Shown: positions 15,459-24,913 of the stretch, one piece after another
Layout of the letters: each line of letters opens with the position of its first letter
Position numbering within the stretch: the first letter of the stretch is position 1
Assembly: GCA_028281385.1 (NCBI GenBank)
Contig: JANQJY010000004.1
Span: 72,141-118,797 of the forward strand
DNA: 46,657 nucleotides
Origin: Rickettsiales bacterium
GTDB taxonomy: Bacteria > Pseudomonadota > Alphaproteobacteria > Rickettsiales > UBA3002
Direction of reading: 5' to 3'
Made by a program: the position numbers and the translations under genes
The notes under the pieces: generated by a model
The model's input: the letters and a program-made list of their open reading frames with translations, nothing else
Databases searched by the model: none
Told to the model about the DNA's origin: nothing

Positions 15459-18400
15459 ATGCCAGGCCATACGGAAACTGATTTTGAGATAGCCATTGAG
15501 GTTGGTTTGGTCAGCTCAGGCGGCTATGAGAAGCGCAATCCTAAGACGTATGATGAAGAGCTCGCTGTCTTCTCGGAAGATGTAACTGGCTTTTTGAGAG
15601 ATAGCCAACCAGCAAAATGGGAAGCACTAGAGAAACTACTCGGTCCGAAGACATCAGAGACTGTCCTCGACAGTCTTGCCAAAGAGTTGGAGATCAAAGG
15701 TACACTGCATGTTTTGAGACATGGCTTCAAATGTTACGGAAAAAACTTCCGCATGGCCTATTTTCAGCCTAACACAAGCATGAACCCAGAGGCAGCCAAG
15801 AGCTATGCCTGCAATCGGCTTACAATTACGCGTCAGGTCTCTTTTACCTCGGTCTTGAAGAAAGCTGATGGCAAAAACCGTCGCTGCATTATTGATGTAA
15901 TTCTGGCTGTCAATGGTATACCCGTCGTTACCGCCGAACTCAAAAACCCGCTCACCGGACAGCGTGCCGTTGATGCGATCTACCAATATGAGAACGACCG
16001 CGATGGCCGCGACTTACTCTTTGACTTCAAGAAACGCGCGCTGGTCCATTTTGCTTTAGACCCCGATGAGGTATGGATGACTACGTGCCTCAAGGGAAAA
16101 GAGACATTCTTTCTGCCTTTTAATCAGGGTAATAACCATGGTGCGGGCAATCCTCCGGTCGAGGGAAACTGGAAAACCCACTACCTTTGGGATGAGGTGC
16201 TACAGGCTGATAGTTTGCTCGAGATTTTGCAACGTTTTATGCATCTAGAAGTGATAGAGAAGAAGGTCAAAACTGACAAAGGGGCCCGCACGATTAGAAA
16301 GGAGACGATGATCTTTCCGCGCTATCATCAGCTTGACGTGGTGCGGAAGCTCGTAGCACACTCCAAGGCTCATGGTTCGGGGCACAACTATTTGGTGCAG
16401 CACTCGGCTGGATCGGGAAAATCTAACTCGATTGCATGGCTCGCGCACCGGCTTGCCAGTCTCCACGATGTGAATGATGAGAAAGTTTTTCACTCGGTCA
16501 TCGTAGTGACTGATCGGCGAGTGCTTGATCAACAGCTGCAAGACACGATCTATCAATTTGAGCATAAGACTGGCGTTGTCGAGAAAATTGACGAAGACAC
16601 ACAGCAACTCGTTAGGGCGCTTTCTCAGGACACGCCTATTATCATTACGACGATTCAGAAATTTCCTTTTATTAGTCAAGCGCTGTCAACTCTCGAGAAG
16701 AAAGGCTCTAGTGTGAAGATCGAGACAGCAGACAAATGCTTTGCCGTGATCGTTGATGAAGCGCACTCGTCCCAGAGCGGCGAAACTACAACTGCTCTCA
16801 AGGGAATGCTGAATAAGCAAGGTATCGAGGCGGCGATTGCCATGCAGCTTTCTGAGGAGGAGGATGGAGAGATCTCCGAAGCTGAGGTCAGCGCGCTTCG
16901 AGATGCGATGCGGCGCTCACGGCAACCCAACCTCAGCTTTTTCGCATTTACGGCTACGCCGAAGTTTAAGACAAAGGCCCTGTTTGACGAACCTGGCCCA
17001 TCCGGTACATCGCCTTTCCATGAGTACACCATGCGGCAAGCCATCGAGGAAGGCTTCATTATGGATGTGCTGCAAAACTACACGACCTACAAACGTTTTT
17101 TCGGCCTGATCAAGCAGGTCCAAGGCGATCCTGATGTGCCGCGTAACAAGGCTGCAAAAGCACTCATGCACTATCTTGAGCTCCACCCCGTTAATATTGA
17201 ACAGGTCGTCTCTGTTATCGTCGAACACTTCCGGCTTTATGTGATGCACGAACTTGGTGGGCGAGCAAAAGCGATGGTTGTTACCGGCTCGCGGCTTGCC
17301 GCTGTAAAATATAAGCTCGCCTTCGACCACTACATCAAAGAGCAAGGCTATACTGGCATCCGCTCGTTGGTGGCTTTCTCTGGCACGCTTGAGGATCCGG
17401 ACGCCCCAGGATTGTCTTATACTGAGGTTTCGATGAATGATGGTCTCGCCGAGAGTGAGCTTCCAGAAGCCTTCGAACGTGAAGATTATCGTGTTCTCTT
17501 GGTCGCGGAAAAGTACCAGACTGGCTTCGATCAGCCTTTGTTGCAGACGATGTATGTCGTAAAACGGCTCGCTGGTGTTCAGGCAGTTCAAACGCTATCA
17601 CGGCTTAACCGCATTGCACCTGGAAAGTCACGTACCTTTGTCCTCGATTTCGCCAATGAGGAAGGCGACATCTACAAAGCGTTTAAATACTACTATGAGA
17701 CAACGCCTGTCGGTGAAAATGCAGACCCACACCGTCTGTCTGAACTGCAACACCGTTTGCTTGAATGGGCGATCTTTACGCCTGCGGACGTGACTGCCTT
17801 CGCTGATGTCTGGTACCGTGCCAAACGCGATCATTCAGCGACAGATCATCGGTTGATGAATGCTGTGCTTGATGCCATCGTGCAGCGTTTTGAAGATCGT
17901 GCCGAAGAAGAGCAAGAAGAGTTTCGCGGCCAATTGACGGCCTATCGTAATCTTTACGCCTTCCTTTCTCAGATCATCCCTTATCAGGACAGCAACCTTG
18001 AACAGTTTTACACCTTCGTGCGGAATCTATTGGCGAAGCTCCCGCCCCCGGGCGATGGGCGGGCCTTCGTCTTAGACGATGAAGTGGCGCTCAGGTTCTT
18101 CCGTCTTCAACAAATGACCGAGGGCTCTATCGACCTTTCTAACGGTGCAGCGGATCCTTTGAAAGGCCCGACCGATGTCGGCACAAGACGCGCCAGGGAT
18201 GAAAACGTGGCCCTATCGAGCTTGATTGATCGCCTTAATGAACGGTTTGGTACCAACTTTACCAAGGCAGATCAGCTGTTCTTTGACCAGATACGAGCTT
18301 CAGCTGAGAGTGATGAGAATATTGCGGAGGCTGCACTTGCCAATAATTTTGCAAACTTCTCTGCTTATCTCGACCGAATGCTGGATGAGCTGTTTATCAC

Positions 18401-18527
18401 GCGTATGGAAGGTAACGAAGAGATTTTTTCTCGAGTGATGACGGACAATGAGTTTCGTTCTGCTGCGCATGAGCATTTAGCCCGAGAAATTTTCCAAGGC
18501 ATACGCGAGAAAGAGGTGGAGGAATAA
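15459..18527 (+). CDS. hsdR: Type I restriction endonuclease subunit
   Basis: HsdR translocates DNA and cuts it when the site is unmethylated. The N-terminal nuclease domain holds Asp146 (IIDVILAVNG) and Glu160-x-Lys162 (TAELKNPLTG), followed by AVDAIYQYENDR, a QxxxY-like motif. The SF2 motor has Walker A AGSGKS (317-322), DEAH (433-436), FTATP and the motif VI region QTLSRLNRIAPG. The C-terminal helical part contacts HsdM/HsdS. At 1022 aa it is full length for the family. It begins 2 bases after the nuclease-like gene. Confidence 0.96.
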   Translation: MPGHTETDFEIAIEVGLVSSGGYEKRNPKTYDEELAVFSEDVTGFLRDSQPAKWEALEKLLGPKTSETVLDSLAKELEIKGTLHVLRHGFKCYGKNFRMAYFQPNTSMNPEAAKSYACNRLTITRQVSFTSVLKKADGKNRRCIIDVILAVNGIPVVTAELKNPLTGQRAVDAIYQYENDRDGRDLLFDFKKRALVHFALDPDEVWMTTCLKGKETFFLPFNQGNNHGAGNPPVEGNWKTHYLWDEVLQADSLLEILQRFMHLEVIEKKVKTDKGARTIRKETMIFPRYHQLDVVRKLVAHSKAHGSGHNYLVQHSAGSGKSNSIAWLAHRLASLHDVNDEKVFHSVIVVTDRRVLDQQLQDTIYQFEHKTGVVEKIDEDTQQLVRALSQDTPIIITTIQKFPFISQALSTLEKKGSSVKIETADKCFAVIVDEAHSSQSGETTTALKGMLNKQGIEAAIAMQLSEEEDGEISEAEVSALRDAMRRSRQPNLSFFAFTATPKFKTKALFDEPGPSGTSPFHEYTMRQAIEEGFIMDVLQNYTTYKRFFGLIKQVQGDPDVPRNKAAKALMHYLELHPVNIEQVVSVIVEHFRLYVMHELGGRAKAMVVTGSRLAAVKYKLAFDHYIKEQGYTGIRSLVAFSGTLEDPDAPGLSYTEVSMNDGLAESELPEAFEREDYRVLLVAEKYQTGFDQPLLQTMYVVKRLAGVQAVQTLSRLNRIAPGKSRTFVLDFANEEGDIYKAFKYYYETTPVGENADPHRLSELQHRLLEWAIFTPADVTAFADVWYRAKRDHSATDHRLMNAVLDAIVQRFEDRAEEEQEEFRGQLTAYRNLYAFLSQIIPYQDSNLEQFYTFVRNLLAKLPPPGDGRAFVLDDEVALRFFRLQQMTEGSIDLSNGAADPLKGPTDVGTRRARDENVALSSLIDRLNERFGTNFTKADQLFFDQIRASAESDENIAEAALANNFANFSAYLDRMLDELFITRMEGNEEIFSRVMTDNEFRSAAHEHLAREIFQGIREKEVEE

Positions 18528-18693
18528 ATAACGCGGATTGCCGCGTGAAAAACATTACCGCATTTAGATTTAGAGCTGCGTACTACTGACCCTGAAGCGA
18601 TTTGCACCTAAGGATTGTGGTTTCTGAGCCTTGAGCTATTCATACAATGCTGATATACGAAATACTATTATAAGTTTCTTTGAGGTTAATAGC

Positions 18694-20808
18694 GTGAAAG
18701 CGGGTGAAGAATTCCTCCTCCGGTATTTAGAAGGACATGATAAGCAATTTGTTATCCCTGTGTACCAGCGTAATTACGATTGGAAGAAAGAGCAGTGTCA
18801 GCAGCTTTTTGATGATATACTTGGTATTGTTCGACGCAATCAAAAGTCGTATTTCATAGGTTCTATCGTCTCTATCTATGACGAAGACAACTCAAAAGAT
18901 GGCGAGTATGTTATTATTGATGGCCAGCAACGTATTACCACGCTCTCTATCCTTTTGTTGGCTATTTATAATTTGCTGGAAAAGCAAGAAATTGAATCTG
19001 CTACTCCTACCCTAAAAGAGCAAATTAAGGACACCTATCTCGTCAATAAATATTCTGAAGAAGATAAGAGAATACGGTTAAAACCTATCAAGGACGACAA
19101 TAGGGCATTCTTGAAGCTGTTTGATAATAACCCAGAAGAGCATATCCAAAACTCAAATATTACTGTCAATTATCAGTATCTTGAGGAAAGAGTCAAAGAA
19201 ACGACTGGGCGCGGCATTAGTGTTGACCAGTTATATGATGCCATCAAAAGGCTGATGATTGTCGATATACGCTTAAAGCGTGGAGAGGATAATCCGCAGC
19301 TTATTTTTGAGAGCCTGAACTCTACAGGAAAACAGTTAGAAGAAGCTGACCTCGTTAGAAACTTTATCCTCATGGATAAAACGCCCCGTATTCAGGAGCA
19401 TTTTTACGAGCAATTCTGGCATCCGATTGAAAAGAACACGGATTATCGAGTTGGTGATTTCATTCGAGATTATTTGACGTACGCCAGCGGAAAGACACCC
19501 AGAAAAGATAAAGTCTATACCGAGTTCAAGTTGTTCGTAAATGAGAAGTGCAAAACGGATGAAATAAAACTGGAAGAGCTGTTGCAGGAGCTTCTGCTAT
19601 TTTCCAAATTCTACCACCATTTCTTGTTTTTTGATACCGATGACGATGCAACCAATATTGCCCTGAAACGGATAGCACGGCTACAAGTAAGCGTGGCATA
19701 TCCGTATTTGCTAGATGCTTTTCATGCATGGGAAGAAAAGATTATTGATAAAGATGTGGTGGCTGAGATTTTAACCTGTATTGAGTCTTTTGTATTCAGA
19801 CGTCTCATATGCAATGCGCCCACCAACTCACTGAACAAGATTTTTGCTATGCTTGGAAGAAATATTCGCAGGGTGGAAAGCTATCAGACAGAATATCTCG
19901 AAATTTTCAAATATCTCATATCAGCAGGAGCAGCTGGCAGCCGTTTTCCAAGTGATGAAGAGTTTCAGGATGATTTAAAGTCCAGAGACGTATACAATTT
20001 GAAAACCAAAAACAGAATCCATCTGTTTGAACGGCTAGAGAATCACAACAATCGTGAAAAAGTTGATGTAGAAACCCTTATAGAGGCTAAGAAAGAAGGG
20101 CTGACATTTGAGCATATTATGCCACAGAGCCTAACTTCAAAATGGAAAGATGAGCTTGGAGAGCAATTCGCTTATATCCATGAAAAATACCTACATACGC
20201 TAGGCAACCTGACCTTAACCGCCTACAATAGTGAGCTAACCAATAAGCCCTTTAACGAGAAACTTAATAAGGAAAACGGCTTTAAAGATAGCCGACTCTG
20301 GCTTAACCAGAATCTTCAAGTTATATCCTCGTGGGGAGAGGAAGAAATCAAGAATCGAGCTTCTGTATTAGCAAGTCGAGCGATAGAAATTTGGTCTTTC
20401 CCTCAAAGTAGTTATCAGCCTATGCAGAAAGTCGATTCACAGCTTAGCATATATGATGATTATAACTTTACAGGAACCAAGCCTAAAAGCTTTGTGCTCA
20501 TAGAAGAAGAGCATTCAGTAGGAAGTTGGAGAGAACTTTATCAGAAGACTGCGAAACTTCTTTACACGCTGGACTCTGTAGCTTTTGAACGGCTGGTAGC
20601 AGAGCCGGGCAGTAAACGCTATATGGCTTTTGCTCCCCAATACCTGCGTAAAGCATGGAAGCTGGCGGATGATATTCATCTTGAAGTGAATTTAAGTACA
20701 GATGGTGTTATCGGAGTCCTTAAATATTTGTTTGAGGCATTTAATATTGATGAATCGGACTTTGCGGTAATACTTCGGGAAGACACTCCTATCAGAATGG
20801 CGGCATAA
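18694..20808 (+). CDS. GmrSD-like modification-dependent nuclease (DUF262/DUF1524)
   Basis: The start is set at GTG 18694 (704 aa): GAGG lies 8 bases upstream and KAGEEFLLRYL matches typical N-termini of the family. The frame stays open to a TTG at 18631, but that start has no close ribosome site. The DUF262 (GmrS) part has VYQRNYDW (Tyr24-Gln25-Arg26) and the nucleotide-binding DGQQR (76-80). The DUF1524 (GmrD) part carries the HNH nuclease signature FEHIMPQSL (His474), with LGNLTL (Asn505) and NKPF downstream. Such type IV enzymes cut DNA with modified bases, often glucosylated hydroxymethylcytosine. A C-terminal ~100-residue domain is unassigned. It lies 166 bases after hsdR. Confidence 0.9.
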   Translation: MKAGEEFLLRYLEGHDKQFVIPVYQRNYDWKKEQCQQLFDDILGIVRRNQKSYFIGSIVSIYDEDNSKDGEYVIIDGQQRITTLSILLLAIYNLLEKQEIESATPTLKEQIKDTYLVNKYSEEDKRIRLKPIKDDNRAFLKLFDNNPEEHIQNSNITVNYQYLEERVKETTGRGISVDQLYDAIKRLMIVDIRLKRGEDNPQLIFESLNSTGKQLEEADLVRNFILMDKTPRIQEHFYEQFWHPIEKNTDYRVGDFIRDYLTYASGKTPRKDKVYTEFKLFVNEKCKTDEIKLEELLQELLLFSKFYHHFLFFDTDDDATNIALKRIARLQVSVAYPYLLDAFHAWEEKIIDKDVVAEILTCIESFVFRRLICNAPTNSLNKIFAMLGRNIRRVESYQTEYLEIFKYLISAGAAGSRFPSDEEFQDDLKSRDVYNLKTKNRIHLFERLENHNNREKVDVETLIEAKKEGLTFEHIMPQSLTSKWKDELGEQFAYIHEKYLHTLGNLTLTAYNSELTNKPFNEKLNKENGFKDSRLWLNQNLQVISSWGEEEIKNRASVLASRAIEIWSFPQSSYQPMQKVDSQLSIYDDYNFTGTKPKSFVLIEEEHSVGSWRELYQKTAKLLYTLDSVAFERLVAEPGSKRYMAFAPQYLRKAWKLADDIHLEVNLSTDGVIGVLKYLFEAFNIDESDFAVILREDTPIRMAA

Positions 20809-20863
20809 TCTTCTGGGGGCATAGATGAAATACGCCACAACAATTATTATTTGCAATCAATGA

Positions 20864-20894
20864 TTTATTTCTATTGGGCCTGTCCTGCAAGGCA
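20864..20894 (+). repeat. Third att-like sequence, probable right limit of the accessory region
   Basis: In register with 11064-11094, this segment keeps TTTATTTC, ATT, GGC, TGTCC and GGCA (about 25 of 31 positions). It lies between the last defence gene and the first zinc-regulon gene, where a right junction would be expected. The degeneracy suggests an old, possibly immobile end. Confidence 0.4.
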
Positions 20895-20936
20895 TGGGAG
20901 AAGAATGTTATAGATCAGTATCTTATGCGGAATTTC

Positions 20937-20963
20937 GTGGTTGGGGCTCGAACTCGTGTCTTC
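20937..20963 (-). other. Weak tRNA 3'-half-like fragment
   Basis: On the reverse strand this resembles a T arm: GGCTCGAACTCGTGTCTTC matches the reverse complement of the tRNA-Glu T arm at about 15 of 19 positions. No cloverleaf can be built, so it may be a scar or coincidence. Confidence 0.25.
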
Positions 20964-21019
20964 TTTTCAGTAGTTTGCATAGATTCGACTTGGGATTACC
21001 AGCACGTCCGTCACAGTAG

Positions 21020-21538
21020 CTATGATTGCCCGGCCTGTTCTAAATAGAAAAACACTTCCGTTTCTTGATTGAATCGCACACGTAGTGTGCCTTTAAGTGT
21101 CACCGGATCATAGGAAAAATTAACGGATTCCTCAGCCAGCACCTCGACCATTTGCGACGGTCCGACATGATAATGAAACGGGCAGCTGATCGGATAAGGG
21201 CCGATGAGAAAATTTTTCTGTTTTTCCGTTTCATCCAGCGGAAACATAAAACCCATCAAGGTGACTTCCTGACCGTCCAGCGCTTGCACCTCTTCGGAGT
21301 AGTCGGGTTTGATGATGCAGTTTGTCCAGCCGTTTTCTTCATCTTTCACACATTCTTCCAACTCTTTGGTTTTGGCAAAGAGTGACCAGGGAATGGCATC
21401 ACCCGACACCTCAAGCGGTTTCCATTCCTGCATGAGTCGCTCCAGTTCTTCCGGAGATATGTCTACTTCACTGAAAGCCCATGCGTGAGTCGTCATCAGG
21501 CTTACAAGCAAGCATAAGAAAAAACTATGACGCACCAT
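21020..21538 (-). CDS. DUF3299 secreted protein of the zinc operon
   Basis: The 172-residue protein begins with a Sec-type signal peptide (hydrophobic FFLCLLVSLMTTHAWA, cleavage after Ala-x-Ala-like AWA). The mature part matches DUF3299: DGQEVTLMGFMFPLD, IGPYPISCPFHYHVGPSQMVEV and a C-terminal LKGTLRVRF. The CPFHYH segment offers Cys and His ligands, so metal contact is possible. It overlaps the permease gene by 14 bases and is last in the Zur-controlled operon. DUF3299 proteins often accompany zinc-responsive ABC transporters; the exact function is unknown. Confidence 0.82.
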   Translation of the reverse strand: MVRHSFFLCLLVSLMTTHAWAFSEVDISPEELERLMQEWKPLEVSGDAIPWSLFAKTKELEECVKDEENGWTNCIIKPDYSEEVQALDGQEVTLMGFMFPLDETEKQKNFLIGPYPISCPFHYHVGPSQMVEVLAEESVNFSYDPVTLKGTLRVRFNQETEVFFYLEQAGQS

Positions 21539-22862
21539 GAATCAGCATCTCACGGATATTAAGTCGATATACCTGCCAGGCTGGAATCAGGCAGGCGATG
21601 AAAGAAAGCAGCAACACAATCCCCCAAAGCCAAAGAAGCTGCGGCAGTAAGACAAGCTCGCCAAGCCCAAGCTCCATACCTTTTTCGGTGAACCGGCCGA
21701 GCGTCAGCAAGCCGCCATATCCCAAAGCAACGCCAAGCGTGCTGCCAATCACGGCGATGGTCATCCCTTCAATAACGACGAGTGACACAATGGTATGGCG
21801 GGCTGCGCCGAAGGTACGAAACAGTGCCAGATCATAGCGCCGCTCTCGTACCGCATTGAACAGTGCAATCAATACGCCAAGCAGTGACACACCCACTAAT
21901 ACACCGCCGATGGTCATGAGTGTGTTACTGCCGATGCCAATTAAATCTACCAACCGTGCCATTTCCAACGCCGGACTGGCTGCCTGCATGGCGGTGTTTT
22001 TATTGATTTCGCGCGGGAAGGTGAGGGCGGCTGTGCGGGTACGGTATTGTATGAGCAGTGCGGTAATTTCTTTATTATCGAAGGCTTCGGTATGTTCGTG
22101 TTCATTGTGATGCTCATGCGTGCGATGTGCGTGATTGTGGTGCGCATGGTCATCATGTGTTTTATGCCCATGATCATGGGTGTCATGGTCATGGTGATCG
22201 TGGTGCACATGGTCGTGTGATTCTTTTTGATGATCATGATGGTCGTGATCGCCATGAATATCCCACACGCTTTCAAGCGAGGTTAATACCAGCCGGTCAA
22301 TGACGCGCCCGGTTGGTTGTAAGACTCCCACTACATGATAAGGGTGATCGGCATGTGCATCACCGCTTTCAACCAGCCCATGGCTGCCGACGAGTTTGTC
22401 ACCGATCTGCAAACCGCTTTCTTTGGCCACTTGCGCACCAATGACGGCCTGCATCGGCTTGGCCCAGATGTTGCCTTCTGCTAACTCAGCATCATACAGC
22501 GTCAGGTAAGCCTGTTCAGTCCCCACAATCCGGAAACGCTGAAAGCTATCGCCCAGCGAAAGCGGAATGGCTTGTTTCACTTTGGGGTGCTGCTGAATCC
22601 GGCGTGCATCACTCAGCGCGATATTGCCGGTTGGAATATCCATATGCTGTACAGTTGATAAAATAAGCTGTAACGGGCTGCCCTTGGCACCGACGACGGC
22701 ATCGATACCGGTGCTGTCTTTATAGAGTCGTTCCTGTAATTGATGACCTAACAGGATCAGTGCACTCATCATGCCGACACCCAACGCCATCAGCACAATA
22801 TGCAGGATGCTCATAGACAGGTGGCTGCGCAGATAGATCATGGCGATGGCAAACAGACTCAT
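21525..22862 (-). CDS. FtsX/MacB-type ABC permease with a His-rich loop
   Basis: This 445-residue membrane protein has one N-terminal and three C-terminal membrane segments around a large periplasmic domain, the FtsX/MacB plan (YDLALFRTFGAA is the usual coupling segment). Residues ~203-258 are an insert of about 55 residues with about 26 histidines alternating with Asp/Glu, very probably a Zn-binding loop. It pairs with the ATPase at 22859 (ATGA overlap). Such transporters often act on the cell envelope rather than importing substrate. Here a Zur operator upstream of the operon implies a role in zinc acquisition or in placing zinc-dependent envelope proteins. Confidence 0.85.
   Translation of the reverse strand: MSLFAIAMIYLRSHLSMSILHIVLMALGVGMMSALILLGHQLQERLYKDSTGIDAVVGAKGSPLQLILSTVQHMDIPTGNIALSDARRIQQHPKVKQAIPLSLGDSFQRFRIVGTEQAYLTLYDAELAEGNIWAKPMQAVIGAQVAKESGLQIGDKLVGSHGLVESGDAHADHPYHVVGVLQPTGRVIDRLVLTSLESVWDIHGDHDHHDHQKESHDHVHHDHHDHDTHDHGHKTHDDHAHHNHAHRTHEHHNEHEHTEAFDNKEITALLIQYRTRTAALTFPREINKNTAMQAASPALEMARLVDLIGIGSNTLMTIGGVLVGVSLLGVLIALFNAVRERRYDLALFRTFGAARHTIVSLVVIEGMTIAVIGSTLGVALGYGGLLTLGRFTEKGMELGLGELVLLPQLLWLWGIVLLLSFIACLIPAWQVYRLNIREMLIHGAS
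22088..22257 (-). repeat. Low-complexity His/Asp codon tract
   Basis: CAT/CAC and GAT/GAC codons repeat irregularly and encode the His-rich loop of the permease. Units such as GATCATGATCAT differ in length and spacing, so this is a coding low-complexity tract, not a CRISPR or perfect satellite. Such tracts are prone to slippage. Confidence 0.85.
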
Positions 22863-23527
22863 GCGCTGCCTCCCAATTCTAATATAGAGTCATCGCGAAA
22901 CACGTCACGTACTCGCTGGTCATGCGTGACAATAATGAGCGATGCCCGACATTCCGCCGCCTGTTCTTTCAGTAGGTTCAGCATCTGATCGGTGTTTGTG
23001 TCATCTAATGCCGAAGTGGGCTCGTCGCAAAAAATCCAGGACGGTTTACCGACCACCGCACGCGCCACCGCCAGCCGTTGTGCTTCACCCACGCTTAAGC
23101 GCTCGGCTTTCTGATGGGCTTTATGTGCCAGATTCAGTTCCTTCAGAAGCGTATCAATGCGTGTTTCATCAGCCTCACGTCCGGAGAGGCTCAGCGCCAG
23201 CAACAGATTCTGACGTGCTGTAAATGGTTTCACCAGATGAAAATTCTGGAACAAAATGCCCATCTGCTTGCCGCGAAACTGGTCGCGCTGGTGTTCATTC
23301 AGGTCATACAGATCAACGTCACCATAAACAATGCTTCCACTGTCGGGTTGTTGCAGTCCGGTCAGCATTGCGAGCAGTGTGCTCTTGCCACAGCCCGAAG
23401 GCCCAAGGATGATGGCGGTTGATCCTGCTTTCACCTGCCATGAGGGAAGTGTGAACAGGGTGTTGCCATCATAAGCCGCACTGATATTGGTCGCGTGTAA
23501 ATGGTTGGAAGGAGGATCAGCAGTCAT
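22859..23527 (-). CDS. ABC transporter ATP-binding protein (LolD/MacB-type)
   Basis: The start at 23527 (222 aa) is preferred because the open frame upstream overlaps the preceding gene and lacks homology. Walker A GPSGCGKST, the Q-loop (GILFQNFHLVKPF), signature LSVGEAQRLAVARA and Walker B WIFCDEPTSALDD are all present, so it is active in principle. This subfamily serves FtsX-like permeases. It follows the ZigA-like gene by 32 bases and overlaps the permease by 4, giving an operon under the operator at 24831. Confidence 0.93.
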   Translation of the reverse strand: MTADPPSNHLHATNISAAYDGNTLFTLPSWQVKAGSTAIILGPSGCGKSTLLAMLTGLQQPDSGSIVYGDVDLYDLNEHQRDQFRGKQMGILFQNFHLVKPFTARQNLLLALSLSGREADETRIDTLLKELNLAHKAHQKAERLSVGEAQRLAVARAVVGKPSWIFCDEPTSALDDTNTDQMLNLLKEQAAECRASLIIVTHDQRVRDVFRDDSILELGGSA

Positions 23528-23559
23528 ATCTATCCTAAATGAATCAATGAAGGGGGATA

Positions 23560-24786
23560 TTAGCCGGCTTTTTGAAATTGTTCCATACTCCATTCAGGGA
23601 ACGGGTCAGGCAATTTCTCCCAGCTTTTCCAATCGGACAGCATTTCAGCATCGCTTAAGAGACAGGCATCAAGCTGTTTGCGAAGGGCCGCTTCATCCAT
23701 GCCCGTGCCGATAAACACCATTTCCTGTCGGCGATCACCAAACGGTTCGCTCCAAATGTTTGTCATCATCTCTTTCCATTTTTCATCCTGAGGCCAGTGC
23801 TCTTTGGGAATATTGGCCCACCATCTGCCTGCCGCCTGATGGCGGAGTATGGCTCCGGCGATGGCCAGTTCACCGACCCAATGCATGCGGCTCGCCAGCC
23901 AGAAGAAGCCTTTGGCGCGAATTACGCCGGGGTGTGACGCCTGGGTGAAGGCATAAAAGCGCTCGGGGTGAAAGGGTTTGTCGGAACGATAGACAAAACT
24001 ACTGATCCCATATTCTTCCGTTTCCGGTATATGTTCTCCCATCAGTTCCTGATACCAGCCGGCCATGGCTTCGGCTTCAGCAAAGTCAAACAAACCCGTT
24101 CCCATAATATTGTCTAAATCGACTTTACCATGATCGGTATAGATAAGCGTCGCCTTAGGGTTTTGCGCTTTGACGATCTTGGTCACAATATCCAACTGGT
24201 CTTGTGACACCAAATCGCATTTGTTGATCACAATCACATTTGCAAATTCCATTTGATCGACCAGTAAATCGACCAGCGTACGTTCATCTTCCTCGCCCAG
24301 CGATTCGCCGCGGTCTTTCAGAAAATCCACCGAACTGTAATCAGTGAGCAAATTTGCCGCATCGACAACGGTGACCATCGTATCAAGCTCGGCCACATCG
24401 GACAGGCTCTCGCCATATTCATCGCGAAAGTCAAAGGTGGCTGCGACCGGCATCGGCTCGGAAATACCGGTGGATTCAATCAGCAGATAATCAAACCGCC
24501 CATCTTCGGCGAGCGTTCGTACTTCTTTAAGCAAATCTTCGCGAAGCGTGCAGCAAATGCAGCCATTGGTCATTTCCACCAGCTTTTCTTCGGTACGACT
24601 CAGGTTAGCGCCGCCATCACGCACCAATGTCGCGTCGATATTGACTTCGCTCATGTCATTGACGATGACGGCAACACGTTTGCCTTCCCGGTTATTGAGC
24701 ACCGCGTTCAGGAGAGTGGTTTTCCCCGCGCCTAAAAACCCCGATAATACGGTAACAGGTAGGCGCTCAGAATGATGTAATGCCAT
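23560..24786 (-). CDS. zigA: ZigA/CobW-type G3E GTPase (zinc chaperone)
   Basis: G3E GTPases of this group deliver zinc to client enzymes under zinc starvation. The 408-residue protein has Walker A GFLGAGKT (16-23), the metal-binding CICC motif (Cys76, Cys78, Cys79), a guanine-specificity NKCD motif and the C-terminal CobW_C domain ([17 protein letters not shown] onward). It is first in the reverse operon. A perfect Zur-type palindrome lies 45 bases upstream (24831-24843), so it is probably derepressed when zinc is low. The zigA symbol is by context; a distinct YeiR/YjiA-type paralogue is possible. Confidence 0.85.
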   Translation of the reverse strand: MALHHSERLPVTVLSGFLGAGKTTLLNAVLNNREGKRVAVIVNDMSEVNIDATLVRDGGANLSRTEEKLVEMTNGCICCTLREDLLKEVRTLAEDGRFDYLLIESTGISEPMPVAATFDFRDEYGESLSDVAELDTMVTVVDAANLLTDYSSVDFLKDRGESLGEEDERTLVDLLVDQMEFANVIVINKCDLVSQDQLDIVTKIVKAQNPKATLIYTDHGKVDLDNIMGTGLFDFAEAEAMAGWYQELMGEHIPETEEYGISSFVYRSDKPFHPERFYAFTQASHPGVIRAKGFFWLASRMHWVGELAIAGAILRHQAAGRWWANIPKEHWPQDEKWKEMMTNIWSEPFGDRRQEMVFIGTGMDEAALRKQLDACLLSDAEMLSDWKSWEKLPDPFPEWSMEQFQKAG

Positions 24787-24830
24787 AATGCTGGCCTTTA
24801 TAAGTATGTTTCTATTGGTTCTGAATGGTT

Positions 24831-24843
24831 GTTATAATATAAC
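24831..24843. promoter_or_regulatory. Zur box upstream of the ZigA-ABC operon
   Basis: GTTATAATATAAC is a perfect 13-bp palindrome, identical to those at 25410 and 28127. It fits the alphaproteobacterial Zur operator pattern and lies where it would block the promoter of the operon starting at 24786. Confidence 0.88.
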
Positions 24844-24913
24844 ATTTTTGAAAATCAATGCATTGTCGTTACATGACAATGCTTTTCGAACAGGGCTCCT
24901 GGGTGCGCTCACA

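Noticed and set aside
16917-17591. 224-codon reverse ORF opposite hsdR
   Set aside because: Antisense to the conserved HsdR motor region; no family features or ribosome site.
18531-18546. ACGCGG/CCGCGT hairpin after hsdR as a terminator
   Set aside because: Stem is only 6 bp and is followed by A-rich rather than T-rich DNA, so an intrinsic terminator is not supported on the forward strand.
20937-20963. A real tRNA gene after the GmrSD-like gene
   Set aside because: Only a T-arm-like piece is present; acceptor, D and anticodon arms cannot be formed.
22088-22257. Repeated CAT/GAT units as a CRISPR or satellite
   Set aside because: Units vary in length, no spacers of constant size exist, and the tract lies in frame inside a permease gene.
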